Translations under genes and position numbers: made by a program | Origin: JAGVSZ01 sp963716855 | GTDB taxonomy: Bacteria > Pseudomonadota > Gammaproteobacteria > Burkholderiales > SG8-39 | DNA length: 64,000 bases | Reading direction: 5' to 3' | Assembly (NCBI GenBank): GCA_963716855.1 | Contig: CAVQUV010000023.1 | Coordinates: 108,048-172,047, forward strand | In this document: piece by piece, positions 24,959-34,732 of the stretch | Layout: every line of letters begins with the position of its first letter | How positions within the stretch are numbered: position 1 is the stretch's first letter | Notes under the pieces: model-generated | Databases searched by the model: none | What the model was told of the DNA's origin: nothing | What the model saw: only the letters and a program-made list of their open reading frames with translations

Positions 24959-26078
24959 TCAGTCCTTCTTGCCGACCTCGATGCCCGCGGCCTTCGCGAG
25001 CTCGCGATGGACCTTCGCGACGCGCTCGACCTCGCCCTTGGCGGGAAAGCGCTCGTAGAACCCGTCCACCCGGAACTGCCGGACCATGTCCGCCCACGGC
25101 GAGAGCCGCACTTCCCAGCGCCCGACGCGGCCCTCGGCGGGCTCGGCGTCCTCGCGCGCGAGGTCGGCGCACACGCGCACCAGCGCCTTGATCGTCACCG
25201 GCTTGGTGACCATGTAGTTGTCCTTGCCCCAGGACGCGTCCGTGAATGCCGAGTGGGCCGCCTTGAAGAAGTCGCGGATGATCCCGTAGTAGCGCGGCAC
25301 TTCCTTCGCGCTGCCGCCCGCGATCTGGATCTTGCGCCAGTTGGCGCGTCACCCAGCGGTGGATCTCGTTGAACAGCTCCGCCTGCAGCACCCACTTGTC
25401 GCGCGCGCTGCGGCCGCCGAGCCGGTTGATGCGGTAGCGCAGCGGGCTGTCGGCCTCGACGTACAGCCGCTCGACCAGCCGCGAGGCGAACTTGCGGTCG
25501 GGCGCGGCCCACGACACGCGCTCGTAGAGGTCCACGAGGTGGCTCTTGTTGATGCGCGTGGGGGTCGAATTGATGATGACGAACATCTCGGTCGCGAAGT
25601 CTTCGCTGCGGCCGTCGAAGATGATGCAGGGCACGTTGATCGTCGCCCCGTCGGCGGGACGGTCCAGCAGGTAGAAGTGCAGCGCCGCGAGCCGGTGCTG
25701 GCCGTCGATGATCAGGAACTTCGCCGTCGGCTCCGACAGGCTGCCGTGGTCGTCGCCGCCGGAGCGGAAGTTGAGCCGCTCCGCGGTGAACAGCAGCACC
25801 GTGCCCGGGATCGGCGGCTGCGTGACCGCGGTCTCGTAGAAGTTGCGCAGCTGCTTCACTTTGGCCTGCGAGAGCCCGCGCTGGAAGGCCTTGTCGGTGC
25901 GCTCGATCCTGGAGATGTACTGCGCGACGTCGTCGTCGTGCGCGATGCGGGAGGCCGGGATCTCTTCGCCCTCGCCGTAGAACCGGCTGATGAAGCGTAC
26001 CTTCGCCAGCAGGTCCTTGGCGGGGTAGCTGGCGAAGTAAAAGATGCCGTCTTTCTGGCGGACTCTTGTGGCGTGCAC
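24959..26078 (-). CDS. DGQHR domain-containing protein (DndB-like), frame-interrupted
   Basis: About 373 residues from a GTG start at 26078 with GGAGG upstream. The defining motif is FLIIDGQHRLAALHFYLL. It is followed by MFVIINSTPTRINKSHLVDL, typical of the DGQHR/DndB group related to ParB-type nucleases and found near DNA phosphorothioation or restriction systems. The frame breaks near 25347, where the first part ends at IHRWVTR and the second resumes before GGSAKEVPRYYGIIRDFFKA; one extra base explains it. No dnd, restriction or methylase genes are near; the partner is an RraA gene 3 bases away. Function here is unknown. Confidence 0.75.
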
Positions 26079-26174
26079 GGGCCTTCCTCCCTTGATTCAG
26101 CCCGCTCTGGGGCGGACCGGCTGAACTATAGCCCGGCCGGGGCCCGGTTCCCAAGGCCGACTGGGGAAACGCGG

Positions 26175-26231
26175 GTCAAGGGGGCTCGGTTGGGAAAGGA
26201 AGGGTCCCAACCCTTCCTCGGCCCCCTTGAC
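26175..26231. terminator. Long stem-loop downstream of the IlvD/Edd gene
   Basis: GTCAAGGGGGC (26175-26185) and GCCCCCTTGAC (26221-26231) are perfect 11-bp reverse complements. Inside the loop GTTGGGA pairs with TCCCAAC, giving a nested hairpin. It lies between the end of the IlvD/Edd gene and the start of the DGQHR gene, both minus strand, so it could separate the transcripts. No T-tract is obvious. Confidence 0.45.
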
Positions 26232-26248
26232 GATCCCCCAATCCCAGG

Positions 26249-26276
26249 GAACGAGTCCGCTCCTGCGGACTCGTTC
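26249..26276. terminator. Perfect 11-bp hairpin just after the IlvD/Edd stop
   Basis: GAACGAGTCCG and CGGACTCGTTC pair perfectly around a 6-base loop (CTCCTG). It lies immediately downstream of the minus-strand IlvD/Edd stop codon at 26287-26289, which itself is part of a near-palindrome CTAGGGA-C-TCCCTAG (26276-26290). A rho-independent-like stop or transcript-end stabiliser is likely. Confidence 0.5.
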
Positions 26277-26286
26277 TAGGGACTCC

Positions 26287-28011
26287 CTAGTGGATCTCGG
26301 GATCCGGGGTCGCGTCGCCCCGCTCCAGGAAGTCGAAGTCGCAGCCCTCGTTCGCCTGGGTGACGTGACTCGCGAACACCCTGCCATAGCCTCGGCCGTA
26401 GCGCGGGGCGGGCGGCCGCCAGGCAGCCTTGCGGCGGGCCAGCTCCTCGTCGCTCACCTTCAGTGTCAGCTTCCTGGCAGGGACGTCCAGCTCGATCACG
26501 TCGCCGTCGCGCACGAACGCAAGCGGCCCGCCCACGAAGGACTCCGGCGCCACGTGCAGCACGCACGCCCCGTAGCTCGTGCCGCTCATGCGCGCGTCCG
26601 AGATGCGCACCATGTCGCGCACCCCTTTCTCGAGGAGCTTCTTCGGGATCGGGAGCTGGCCCCACTCGGGCATGCCGGCGCCCAAGGGGCCGGCATGCTT
26701 CAGGACGATCACCGAGTTTTCGTCCACCGGCAGGGCCGGGTCGTCGATCCGCGCGGCCATGTCGTTGTAGTCGGCGAAGACGACCGCCTTGCCCGCGTGC
26801 CGGTGCAGGCGCGCTTCCGCCGCGGGCGGCTTGATCACCGCCCCGTCGGGGGCGAGGTTGCCGCGCAGCACCGCCAGGCTGTCGCCCGCGACCAGCGGTT
26901 TCGCGAGCGGGCGGATCACGTCGTCGTTGAAGACCTGCGCGCCTTCGACGTTCGCCCCGAGGGTCCGGCCGTTGACCGTTCTCGCCTCCGGACGCAGGTG
27001 GGTCCCGAGGGTCGCGAGCAGCGCCCGGAGGCCGCCCGCGTAGTAGAAGTCCTCCATCAGGTACTTGCCCGAGGGCCGGATGTTGGCGAGCAGCGGCGTC
27101 TTGCGCGCGAGCCGGTCGAACGCGTCCAGGTCGAGCTTCGCCCCGGCGCGGCGTGCCATCGCGAGGAGATGCACGATCGCGTTGGTCGAGCCCCCGAGCG
27201 CGAGCACGGTCACGACGCCATTGTGAAAGGCCGACTCCGAGAGGATCTCCGAGGGCTTCAGGTCTTCCCAGACCATGTCGACGATGCGCTTGCCGGTGAG
27301 GGTCGCCATCGCCGCATGGCGCGCATCGGCCGCCGGGATCGAGGCAGCCCCCGGCAGGGTGAGGCCGAGCGCTTCCGCGGCACTCGTCATCGTCGAGGCC
27401 GTGCCCATCGTCATGCAGTGGCCGGGGGAGCGCGCGATGCCCTGTTCCACGCCCTGCCAGTCGGTTTCGGTGATCTTCCCGGCGCGCAGGTCCGCCCAGT
27501 ACTTCCAGGTGTCGGAGCCCGAGCCCAGCGTCTGGCCGCGGAAGTCCCCGCGCAACATCGGCCCGGCCGGCATGAAGATCGCCGGGAGGTTCATCGACGT
27601 GGCGCCCATGATCAGGGCCGGCGTCGTCTTGTCGCAGCCGCCCATCAGCACCGCGCCGTCGGCCGGATAGGACCGCAGCAGCTCCTCGGTCTCCATGGCG
27701 AGGAAGTTGCGGTACATCATCGTGGTGGGCTTCTGGAACGGCTCGGACAGGCTCATCGCCGGCATCTCGACCGGGAACCCGCCCGCCTGCCACACGCCGC
27801 GCTTCACCTCCTCGACGCGCTGCTTGAAGTGGGTGTGGCAGGGGTTGATGTCGCTCCAGGTGTTGATGATCGCGATAACGGGCTTCCCCGCGTAGTCCGA
27901 GCGGTCGAAGCCCATTTGCGCGGTGCGGGAGCGGTGGCCGAAGGCGCGGAGGTCCTTGGCGCCGTACCAGCGGTGGCTGCGGAGGTCTTCGGGGCGTTTG
28001 CGCTGGGTCAT
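26287..28011 (-). CDS. IlvD/Edd family dehydratase (sugar-acid, L-arabinonate dehydratase-like)
   Basis: A 574-residue Fe-S dehydratase, starting MTQRKRPEDLRSHRWYGA. Cluster-binding Cys residues are in NTWSDINPCHTHF, GGCDKTTPALIMGA and RSPGHCMTMGTAST; the Lys/Mg region precedes them. The C-terminal domain ends in HAGPLGAGMPEWGQLPIPKK and RISDARMSGTSYGACVLHV. The opening RSHRWYGAKDLRAFGHRSRT and the PEWGQLPIPKKLL segment fit the sugar-acid branch (arabonate/xylonate dehydratases) better than the branched-chain IlvD. It follows an SMP-30 lactonase gene by 13 bases: lactone opening followed by dehydration of the aldonic acid. Confidence 0.88.
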   Translation of the reverse strand: MTQRKRPEDLRSHRWYGAKDLRAFGHRSRTAQMGFDRSDYAGKPVIAIINTWSDINPCHTHFKQRVEEVKRGVWQAGGFPVEMPAMSLSEPFQKPTTMMYRNFLAMETEELLRSYPADGAVLMGGCDKTTPALIMGATSMNLPAIFMPAGPMLRGDFRGQTLGSGSDTWKYWADLRAGKITETDWQGVEQGIARSPGHCMTMGTASTMTSAAEALGLTLPGAASIPAADARHAAMATLTGKRIVDMVWEDLKPSEILSESAFHNGVVTVLALGGSTNAIVHLLAMARRAGAKLDLDAFDRLARKTPLLANIRPSGKYLMEDFYYAGGLRALLATLGTHLRPEARTVNGRTLGANVEGAQVFNDDVIRPLAKPLVAGDSLAVLRGNLAPDGAVIKPPAAEARLHRHAGKAVVFADYNDMAARIDDPALPVDENSVIVLKHAGPLGAGMPEWGQLPIPKKLLEKGVRDMVRISDARMSGTSYGACVLHVAPESFVGGPLAFVRDGDVIELDVPARKLTLKVSDEELARRKAAWRPPAPRYGRGYGRVFASHVTQANEGCDFDFLERGDATPDPEIH

Positions 28012-28024
28012 GCGGGGATCCTGT

Positions 28025-29041
<1,017 letters not shown>

Positions 29042-29162
29042 GTCTCCTCCTTTGTTGTTTGCATTGCGGGCGAGCGAGTCTAAACGCGTCCCGCACCGGC
29101 GTCCAACAAGCGGCTAAACTGCGGGCCGCCCGTTTTGGGGAGAAACCGTGGAGGAGAGACCG

Positions 29163-30134
29163 ATGAAGTGCCTGGCCCGATTCGCCGCATGCCTTGTCAT
29201 CGCGTCACTGGGGTGCGGAGTGGTCCACGCACAGGCCTACCCGACCAAGCCGATCAAGATCGTCATCCCCTTCGTGCCCGGCGGGCCCTCGGACACGGTG
29301 GGACGCGCAATCGGCTCGAAGTTCCAGGAGTTTCTCGGGCAGCCCGCGGTCGTGGAGAACAAGCCGGGCGCGAACGGCAGCATCGCCGCCGAGTTCGTCG
29401 CGAAGGCGGACCCGGACGGCTACACCATCCTGGTCGGTTCGATCGGCGTGTTCTCGATCAACGCGGCGCTCTACAAGGACCTGCGCTACAACCCCGTCCG
29501 CGATTTCGCGCCGATCACGCTCGCGGTCACGACGCCCAACGTCCTGGTCACGAAGCTCGCCTTTCCCGCGAATTCGGTCAAGGAGCTGCTCGACCAGATG
29601 CGCAAGCAGCCGGGGAAGATCTCGTTCGGCTCGAGCGGGACGGGATCCTCGGACCACCTCACCTTCGAGCTGTTCAAGCAGATGACGAACACCGACGGCA
29701 TCCATGTCCCGTACAAGGGCGGCGCGGCGGTCGTCACCGATCTCCTCGGCGGCCAGGTGGACGCCTCGTTCCAGAACCTCGGCACCGTCGCCACGCAGAT
29801 CAAGGCCGGGAAGATCAGGGCGCTCGCGGTGACCGCGAAGGCGCGCGCGCCGCAGTTCCCGGACGTCCCGACGATGGCCGAGGCGGGGTTTCCCGACCTC
29901 GTGGTCACGTCGTGGCAGGCGGCCGGCGCGCCGGCGAAGACCCCGCGCGAGATCGTCGCGAAGCTGAACGATGCGGCCGTGCGCGCATTGCGCTCGCCCG
30001 AGATACGCGAGCGCCTCACCGCCATCGGCTTCGACGTCGTCGCGAGCACGCCGGAGCAGTTCGGCGAGTTCATGCAGGCCGAGGTCGCGCGCTGGACGAA
30101 GGTCGTCGAGCGCGGCGGCATCAAGCCCGACTAA
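29163..30134 (+). CDS. Bug family TTT substrate-binding protein
   Basis: A 323-residue periplasmic receptor; GGAGAGAC precedes the ATG at 29163. Signal peptide: MKCLARFAACLVIASLGCGV, cleaved after VHAQ. Family motifs are present in order: AYPTKPIKIVIPFVPGGPSD, KADPDGYTILVGS, GIHVPYKGGAAVVTDLLGGQ and FPDVPTMAEAGFPDL. It binds a small acid in the periplasm. It lies 38 bases before a second Bug gene, so two receptors are probably co-transcribed. Confidence 0.93.
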   Translation: MKCLARFAACLVIASLGCGVVHAQAYPTKPIKIVIPFVPGGPSDTVGRAIGSKFQEFLGQPAVVENKPGANGSIAAEFVAKADPDGYTILVGSIGVFSINAALYKDLRYNPVRDFAPITLAVTTPNVLVTKLAFPANSVKELLDQMRKQPGKISFGSSGTGSSDHLTFELFKQMTNTDGIHVPYKGGAAVVTDLLGGQVDASFQNLGTVATQIKAGKIRALAVTAKARAPQFPDVPTMAEAGFPDLVVTSWQAAGAPAKTPREIVAKLNDAAVRALRSPEIRERLTAIGFDVVASTPEQFGEFMQAEVARWTKVVERGGIKPD

Positions 30135-30172
30135 AGCGGCCGCGTCCGGCCGCGATTCACCAGGAGGAAGCC

Positions 30173-31141
30173 ATGAGAAGAATGTTCTTGACCCTTGCCG
30201 CGTTGCTCGTCGCGGCGGCGCTGAGCCCGGCCTGGGCGCAGAGCTACCCCGCGCGCCCCGTGAAGCTGGTGGTGACCTACCCGCCGGGCGGCAGCTCCGA
30301 CCTGATGGCGCGCATCTTCGGCCAGAAACTCGGTGAGCTATGGGGGCAGACCGTGGTGATCGAGTCGAAGCCCGGCGCCGCCGGCGCGATCGGCATGGAA
30401 TACGCGGCGCGCCAGCCGAACGACGGCTACACCTTCGTCATCGGCAACATCGGGCCCGTCGCCGTGAATCCGCTGCTCTCGAAGGTGCCCTACGACATGG
30501 CGCGCGATTTCGCGCCGGTCTCGCTGATCTCGACCGGTCCGAACGTCCTCGTCGTGAACCCGAACAAGACGGACGCGAAGACGCTGAACGACGTGATCGC
30601 GATGTCCAAGGCGGGCGGCGGCAAGGTGAGCTTCGGCTCCAGCGGGCCGGGCAGCGTCGCGCAGCTCGCCGGCGAGATGTTCAAGATCCAGGCGAAGCTC
30701 GATCTCATCCACGTGCCCTACAAGGGCGGCATCCTGTCGGTGAACGACCTGGTCGGCGGCCAGATCGACATGGTGTTCTCCGACGCGCTTCCGGTGATGC
30801 AGAACATCCGCGCCGGGAAGCTCCGCGCGATCTGCCAGACCGGGCCGACGCGCAGCGCGCTCGTCGGCGACGTTCCGACCTGCGCCGAGTCGGGGCTGCC
30901 GAATCTCGTGATCGAGAACTGGTGGGGCGTGTACTTTCCCGCCGGGACGCCGAAGCCGATTCTCGACAAGTTCCATGCCGACCTGGTGAAAGTGATGCAG
31001 CTTCCGGAAACCAAGGACGGCTTCGCCAAGCTCGGCGTCGAGGCGGTCTATAGCACCCCCGAGCAGCTCGCCGCGCATGTCCGCGCCGAGAGCGAGAAGT
31101 ACGCGAAGCTGATCAAAGAAGCCGACATCAAGGGCCAGTGA
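30173..31141 (+). CDS. Bug family TTT substrate-binding protein
   Basis: A 322-residue periplasmic receptor with a CAGGAGGAAG ribosome site. Signal peptide: MRRMFLTLAALLVAAALSPA, cleaved after WAQ. Motifs: YPARPVKLVVTYPPGGSSD, QPNDGYTFVIGNIG, LIHVPYKGGILSVNDLVGG and VGDVPTCAESGLPNLVIEN. The Asn in place of Asp in the 'PDGYT' position (PNDGYT) is a small deviation. The stop overlaps the amidohydrolase start (TGATG), which suggests the ligand is that enzyme's substrate or product. Confidence 0.93.
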   Translation: MRRMFLTLAALLVAAALSPAWAQSYPARPVKLVVTYPPGGSSDLMARIFGQKLGELWGQTVVIESKPGAAGAIGMEYAARQPNDGYTFVIGNIGPVAVNPLLSKVPYDMARDFAPVSLISTGPNVLVVNPNKTDAKTLNDVIAMSKAGGGKVSFGSSGPGSVAQLAGEMFKIQAKLDLIHVPYKGGILSVNDLVGGQIDMVFSDALPVMQNIRAGKLRAICQTGPTRSALVGDVPTCAESGLPNLVIENWWGVYFPAGTPKPILDKFHADLVKVMQLPETKDGFAKLGVEAVYSTPEQLAAHVRAESEKYAKLIKEADIKGQ

Positions 31142-32247
31142 TGACCGAGCTCTTCTCCTGCGCGCCGGCCGGGGCCGGCGCGGGCGCGGCCGCAAAGCGC
31201 AGCGTGGCGAAGCGGGGCGCAAAGTCCCTGGTGGTGGACCTGCACTGCCATTGCAAGACGGCGGCGGTGGAGCCGCTCGCCGCGCCGCACTACGCGCTCG
31301 AGAAGGAGCCGATGGACCGGTTCTCGAACGACCGCACGCGCGAGGTGAACCGCCAGCAGGGCGCGCGCATCGCGCCGCAGCTCTCCTCGGTGGAGCAGCG
31401 CATCAAGGACATGGACCGGATGGGCGTCGACGTGCAGGCCGTGTCGACCTCGCCGCTGCAGTTCCACTACTGGACGCCGCCGGACGTCGGGCGCCAGATC
31501 ACCCGCCTGGTGAACGAGAATATCGCGGGAATGATCGGGCGCTACCCCGAGCGCTTCGTCGGTCTCGCGCATGTGCCCATGCAGGACGGGCAGATGGCGG
31601 CCGCCGAGCTCGAGCGCTGCGTGAAGGACCTCGGGTTCCGCGGCGCGGAGATCGGCACCAACATCGCGGGGGTGGAGATCTCGGATTCGCGCTTCGAGCC
31701 GTTCTGGAAGAAGGCGGCGGAGCTGGGCGTGGTCGTCTTCATCCACCCGCACGGCTTCACCGACGGGGCGCGGCTCTCCGACCACTACTTCAGCAACGTG
31801 ATCGGCAACCCGCTCGACACCACCGTGGCCGTCTCACATCTGATCTTCGACGGCGTGCTCGATCGCCATCCGCGGCTGAAGATTGTCACCGCGCACGGCG
31901 GCGGCTATCTCGGCTCGTATCCGTTCCGGATGGACCATGCGCACGGGGCGCGCTCGGATTGCCGCGAGCAGATCCGACGCAAGCCGACCTCCTACCTCGG
32001 GAAGCTCTACTTCGACACGCTGGTGTGGGATCACAAGGCGCTGCGGCATCTCGTGGACCTGTGGGGCGCGGACCACGTCGTCGCGGGTACCGACTACCCG
32101 TTCGACATGGGCTACTACGACCCGGTCGGGTTCGTGAACGGCGCGAAGTTCCTCAAGCGCGCCGAGAAGGACGCGATCCTCGGGGGCAACGCGGCGAGGC
32201 TGCTCGGCATCCGGGCCGACCGGTACGGACGCGCGCGGGGCAAGTAG
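31141..32247 (+). CDS. Amidohydrolase family protein (ACMSD/gamma-resorcylate decarboxylase-like)
   Basis: A 368-residue metal-dependent TIM-barrel enzyme of the amidohydrolase-2 branch. Likely metal ligands are HCHC near the N-terminus (VVDLHCHCK), His in VVFIHPHGF, His in KIVTAHGGGYLGSYPFRMDH and Asp in VAGTDYPFDMGYYDP, the pattern of 2-amino-3-carboxymuconate semialdehyde decarboxylase. Members decarboxylate aromatic or muconic acids or hydrolyse lactones. The start overlaps the Bug receptor stop by one base. The first 28 residues are Ala/Lys-rich and precede the fold; a later start is possible. Confidence 0.85.
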   Translation: MTELFSCAPAGAGAGAAAKRSVAKRGAKSLVVDLHCHCKTAAVEPLAAPHYALEKEPMDRFSNDRTREVNRQQGARIAPQLSSVEQRIKDMDRMGVDVQAVSTSPLQFHYWTPPDVGRQITRLVNENIAGMIGRYPERFVGLAHVPMQDGQMAAAELERCVKDLGFRGAEIGTNIAGVEISDSRFEPFWKKAAELGVVVFIHPHGFTDGARLSDHYFSNVIGNPLDTTVAVSHLIFDGVLDRHPRLKIVTAHGGGYLGSYPFRMDHAHGARSDCREQIRRKPTSYLGKLYFDTLVWDHKALRHLVDLWGADHVVAGTDYPFDMGYYDPVGFVNGAKFLKRAEKDAILGGNAARLLGIRADRYGRARGK

Positions 32248-32259
32248 CCCCGGGGCGGG

Positions 32260-33123
32260 TCAGTCCTCGTCGCGGATCGGGTTCGAGAGCGTGCCGATGC
32301 CCTCGATCTCGATCTCGATCGTGTCGCCGGGGGCCATCCACACCGGCGGCTTGCGCGCGTAGCCGACGCCGGCCGGCGTGCCCATCACGAGCAGATCGCC
32401 CGGCTCGAGCGTCATGCACTCGGTCAGCAGGGCGACGGTCTCGTCGACCGGGAACAGCATGTCGCTCGTGTTCGCGTTCTGCATCACCGCGCCGTTCAGC
32501 TTCGACTTGATCGCGAGACCGGTCGCGCCCGCGGGCAGCTCGTCGGCGGTCACGAACCACGGACCGAACGCGCCGGTCGCGTCGAAGTTCTTGCCGATCG
32601 TCCACTGCGTCGTCTTGCGCTGGTAGTCGCGCACCGACGCGTCGTTGAAGCACGAATAGCCGGCGATGATTTCGAGCGCGTTCTCCTTCTTCACGTGGCG
32701 GGCAGTCCGGCCCACCACCGCGACGAGCTCGGCCTCGTAGTCGAGCGACGTCGAGCAGCGCGGCCGCACGATCGGTGCGCCGTGCCCGCATAGGGAGCTC
32801 GTGCAACGCAGGAACAGGCTCGGATAGGTCGGCTTCGCGTGTCCGCCCTCGGCGGCGTGATCGACGTAGTTGAGGCCGAGGCAGACGATCTTGCCGGGGT
32901 TGCCGACCGGCGGAAGGAGACGGAGCCCCTTGAGCGCGCGGCGTGCGGCGGGTTTCGCCGACTTCGCCGCGGTCGCAGCGGCGGCCAGGCCGCCTTCGCG
33001 ACGCAGGAGCGCCGCGAGCTCACGGGGGAGATCGGGGGCGGCTTCGGCAAGGTCGATGATCGCATCACCGTCCACGACGCCGAGCCGCGACGCTCCCTGA
33101 TGATCGAAAGCGACGATTCGCAT
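32260..33123 (-). CDS. Fumarylacetoacetate hydrolase family protein
   Basis: A 287-residue FAH-fold enzyme (ureidoglycolate lyase/2-keto-4-pentenoate hydratase group) that cleaves C-C bonds of, or hydrates, oxo-acids with Mg2+. Features: KIVCLGLNYVDHAAEGGHAKPTYPSLFLR split around the lid, the metal site DYEAELVAVVG (Glu ligands), and the end-strand APGDTIEIEIEGIGTLSNPI. Length is normal. It is convergent with the amidohydrolase and divergent from a Bug gene. Confidence 0.9.
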   Translation of the reverse strand: MRIVAFDHQGASRLGVVDGDAIIDLAEAAPDLPRELAALLRREGGLAAAATAAKSAKPAARRALKGLRLLPPVGNPGKIVCLGLNYVDHAAEGGHAKPTYPSLFLRCTSSLCGHGAPIVRPRCSTSLDYEAELVAVVGRTARHVKKENALEIIAGYSCFNDASVRDYQRKTTQWTIGKNFDATGAFGPWFVTADELPAGATGLAIKSKLNGAVMQNANTSDMLFPVDETVALLTECMTLEPGDLLVMGTPAGVGYARKPPVWMAPGDTIEIEIEGIGTLSNPIRDED

Positions 33124-33177
33124 GGCTCTCTCCGTTGAATGAAGCGCGCATGATGAGGAGCCGCGCCGGGCGTGTCA

Positions 33178-33191
33178 ACGACGCACGTCGT
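33178..33191. promoter_or_regulatory. Inverted repeat in FAH/Bug divergent promoter region
   Basis: ACGACG-CA-CGTCGT is a perfect 6-bp inverted repeat in the 108-base gap between the FAH gene (minus) and a Bug gene (plus), about 40 bases upstream of the latter's ATG. It could be an operator; no regulator is adjacent. Confidence 0.3.
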
Positions 33192-33231
33192 GTGCTACTG
33201 TCGCGGCCGGTCGCACCAGGAGGAGGACGAC

Positions 33232-34203
33232 ATGAGAACCATCACAAGAATGGCGCTCGCTCTAACGGGAGCGGCGACGCTTGCGTGCGGCGTGCCCGCT
33301 CTCGCGCAGGACTGGCCGAAACTGAAGCCCGTCCAGCTCGTCGTCGGGTTCCCGCCGTCGAGCTCGACTGACATCATTGCCCGACTCGTCCAGCCGAAGC
33401 TCGCCGAGGCGCTCGGCCAGTCGGTCGTGGTGGAGAATCGCGGCGGTGCGGGCGGGAGCATCGGCGCGCAGTTCGTCAAGCGCGCCGCGCCGGACGGATA
33501 CACGCTGCTCGTGATCAGCGTCTCCTACGCGGTCAATCCCAGCCTCTATGCGAACGCCGGGTACGACCCGCTGAAGGACTTCGTGCCGGTCGCGCTCGCG
33601 GCGAGCACGCCGAACCTCATCGCGGTGCACCCCTCGGTCCAGGCGACGAACCTCCAGGAGCTCATCGCGCTGGCGCGCAAGCAACCGATGGCCTACGCCT
33701 CGTCGGGAATCGGCACCACGATCCGCACCTCTCCATGGAGCGGCTCAAGTCGGAGATGAAGCTCGACATCACCCACGTGCCGTATCAGCCCGCGACGGCG
33801 GTTACCGCGGCGGTCTCGGGACAAACACCGATCTCGAGCACGTCGATGCCGCCCGCCGTGCCGCAGGTCAAGGGCGGCAGAGCTCCGCGCGATCGCGGTC
33901 ACGAGCGCGCAGCGCTCGCCCGCGCTGCCCGACGTGCCGACCATGAACGAGCAGGGGATGAAGGATTTCGACGACCTGACCTGGTTCGGCTTCTTCGCGC
34001 CCGCCGGTACGCCCGCCGACATTGTCAACCGCCTGAATGTCGAGATCATGAAGGCGCTCCAGCAGCCCGACGTGAAGGAAAAGCTCTCCACGCTCGGTTT
34101 CGACATCCGCCCCAACACCGCCGCCGAGTTCGCCGCCTTCGTGCGGGACGAAGTGCCCAAGTGGGCCAAGGCGGTGAAGGATTCCGGCGCCAAAGCCGAC
34201 TGA
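33232..34203 (+). CDS. Bug family TTT substrate-binding protein, frame-interrupted
   Basis: About 323 residues with an AGGAGGA ribosome site. The signal peptide runs MRTITRMALALTGAATLACG, cleaved after ALAQ. Family motifs: LKPVQLVVGFPPSSSTD, RAAPDGYTLLVISVS, ITHVPYQPATAVTAAVSGQ, ALPDVPTMNEQG. Two breaks split the frame. Near 33723 two extra bases (or one missing) separate GTT from PHLSMERLK. Near 33880 one extra G in GGCGGCA[G]AGCTC separates VKGG from KLRAIAVTS. Corrected, it is a normal Bug protein. It leads a run of genes to 38.2 kb. Confidence 0.85.
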
Positions 34204-34219
34204 CGCGGAGGGGACGACG

Positions 34220-34707
34220 GTGGCGGAGCTGCGCGCAATCCATTCCAGCCTGACGCTCGAAGCCGCCGGGCGGATCGTCGATGCGGCGATCGCCGCCCGG
34301 CGCAAGGAGAACTCTGCTGCCGCTCTGCCGTCGCGGTGCTCGACGCGGGGGGCAACCTCGTCGCCTTCAAGCGCGAGGACGGCTGCGGCGTGCTGCGCTT
34401 CGACATCGCCCGCGGCAAGGCCTGGGCCGCGCTCGGCATGGGCATGTCGACGCGCGCGATTCGCGATCGCCTCAAGGACCGGCCGGCGTTCCAGAGCGCG
34501 CTCGCCGCCGCCTCCGACGGCCGGTTCGTCGCGACGCCGGGCGGCGTGCTGATCCTGGATGCCGCCGGCAATGCGATCGGCGCGGTCGGCATCAGCGGCG
34601 ACGCCTCCGACAAGGACGAGTACTGCGCGATCCAGGGCGTGCTCGCCGCCGGGCTCGCGGCCGATCCGCCCGCGCCGAATCCCGACTGGCGCGCCGCGGG
34701 CCTGTAG
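34220..34707 (+). CDS. GlcG/HbpS family heme-binding-like protein, frame-interrupted
   Basis: About 161 residues from a GTG start with GGAGGGG upstream. The family core is VAVLDAGGNLVAFKRED, then FDIARGKAWAALGMGMSTRA, GVLILDAAGNAIGAVGISGD and DEYCAIQGVLAAGL. Two extra bases near 34312 and 34328 break the frame; removing them restores RKENLLPLCVAVLDAGG, the expected motif. GlcG-like proteins are often found with glycolate or aromatic catabolism operons; HbpS relatives bind heme. The role here is not known. Confidence 0.8.
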
Positions 34708-34732
34708 GCCGGTTCCGGAATCGGACGCGCAA

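Noticed and set aside
23396..25372. A 658-residue plus-strand frame across three minus-strand genes
   Set aside because: Mirror of real genes; Arg/His/Asp composition and no domain.
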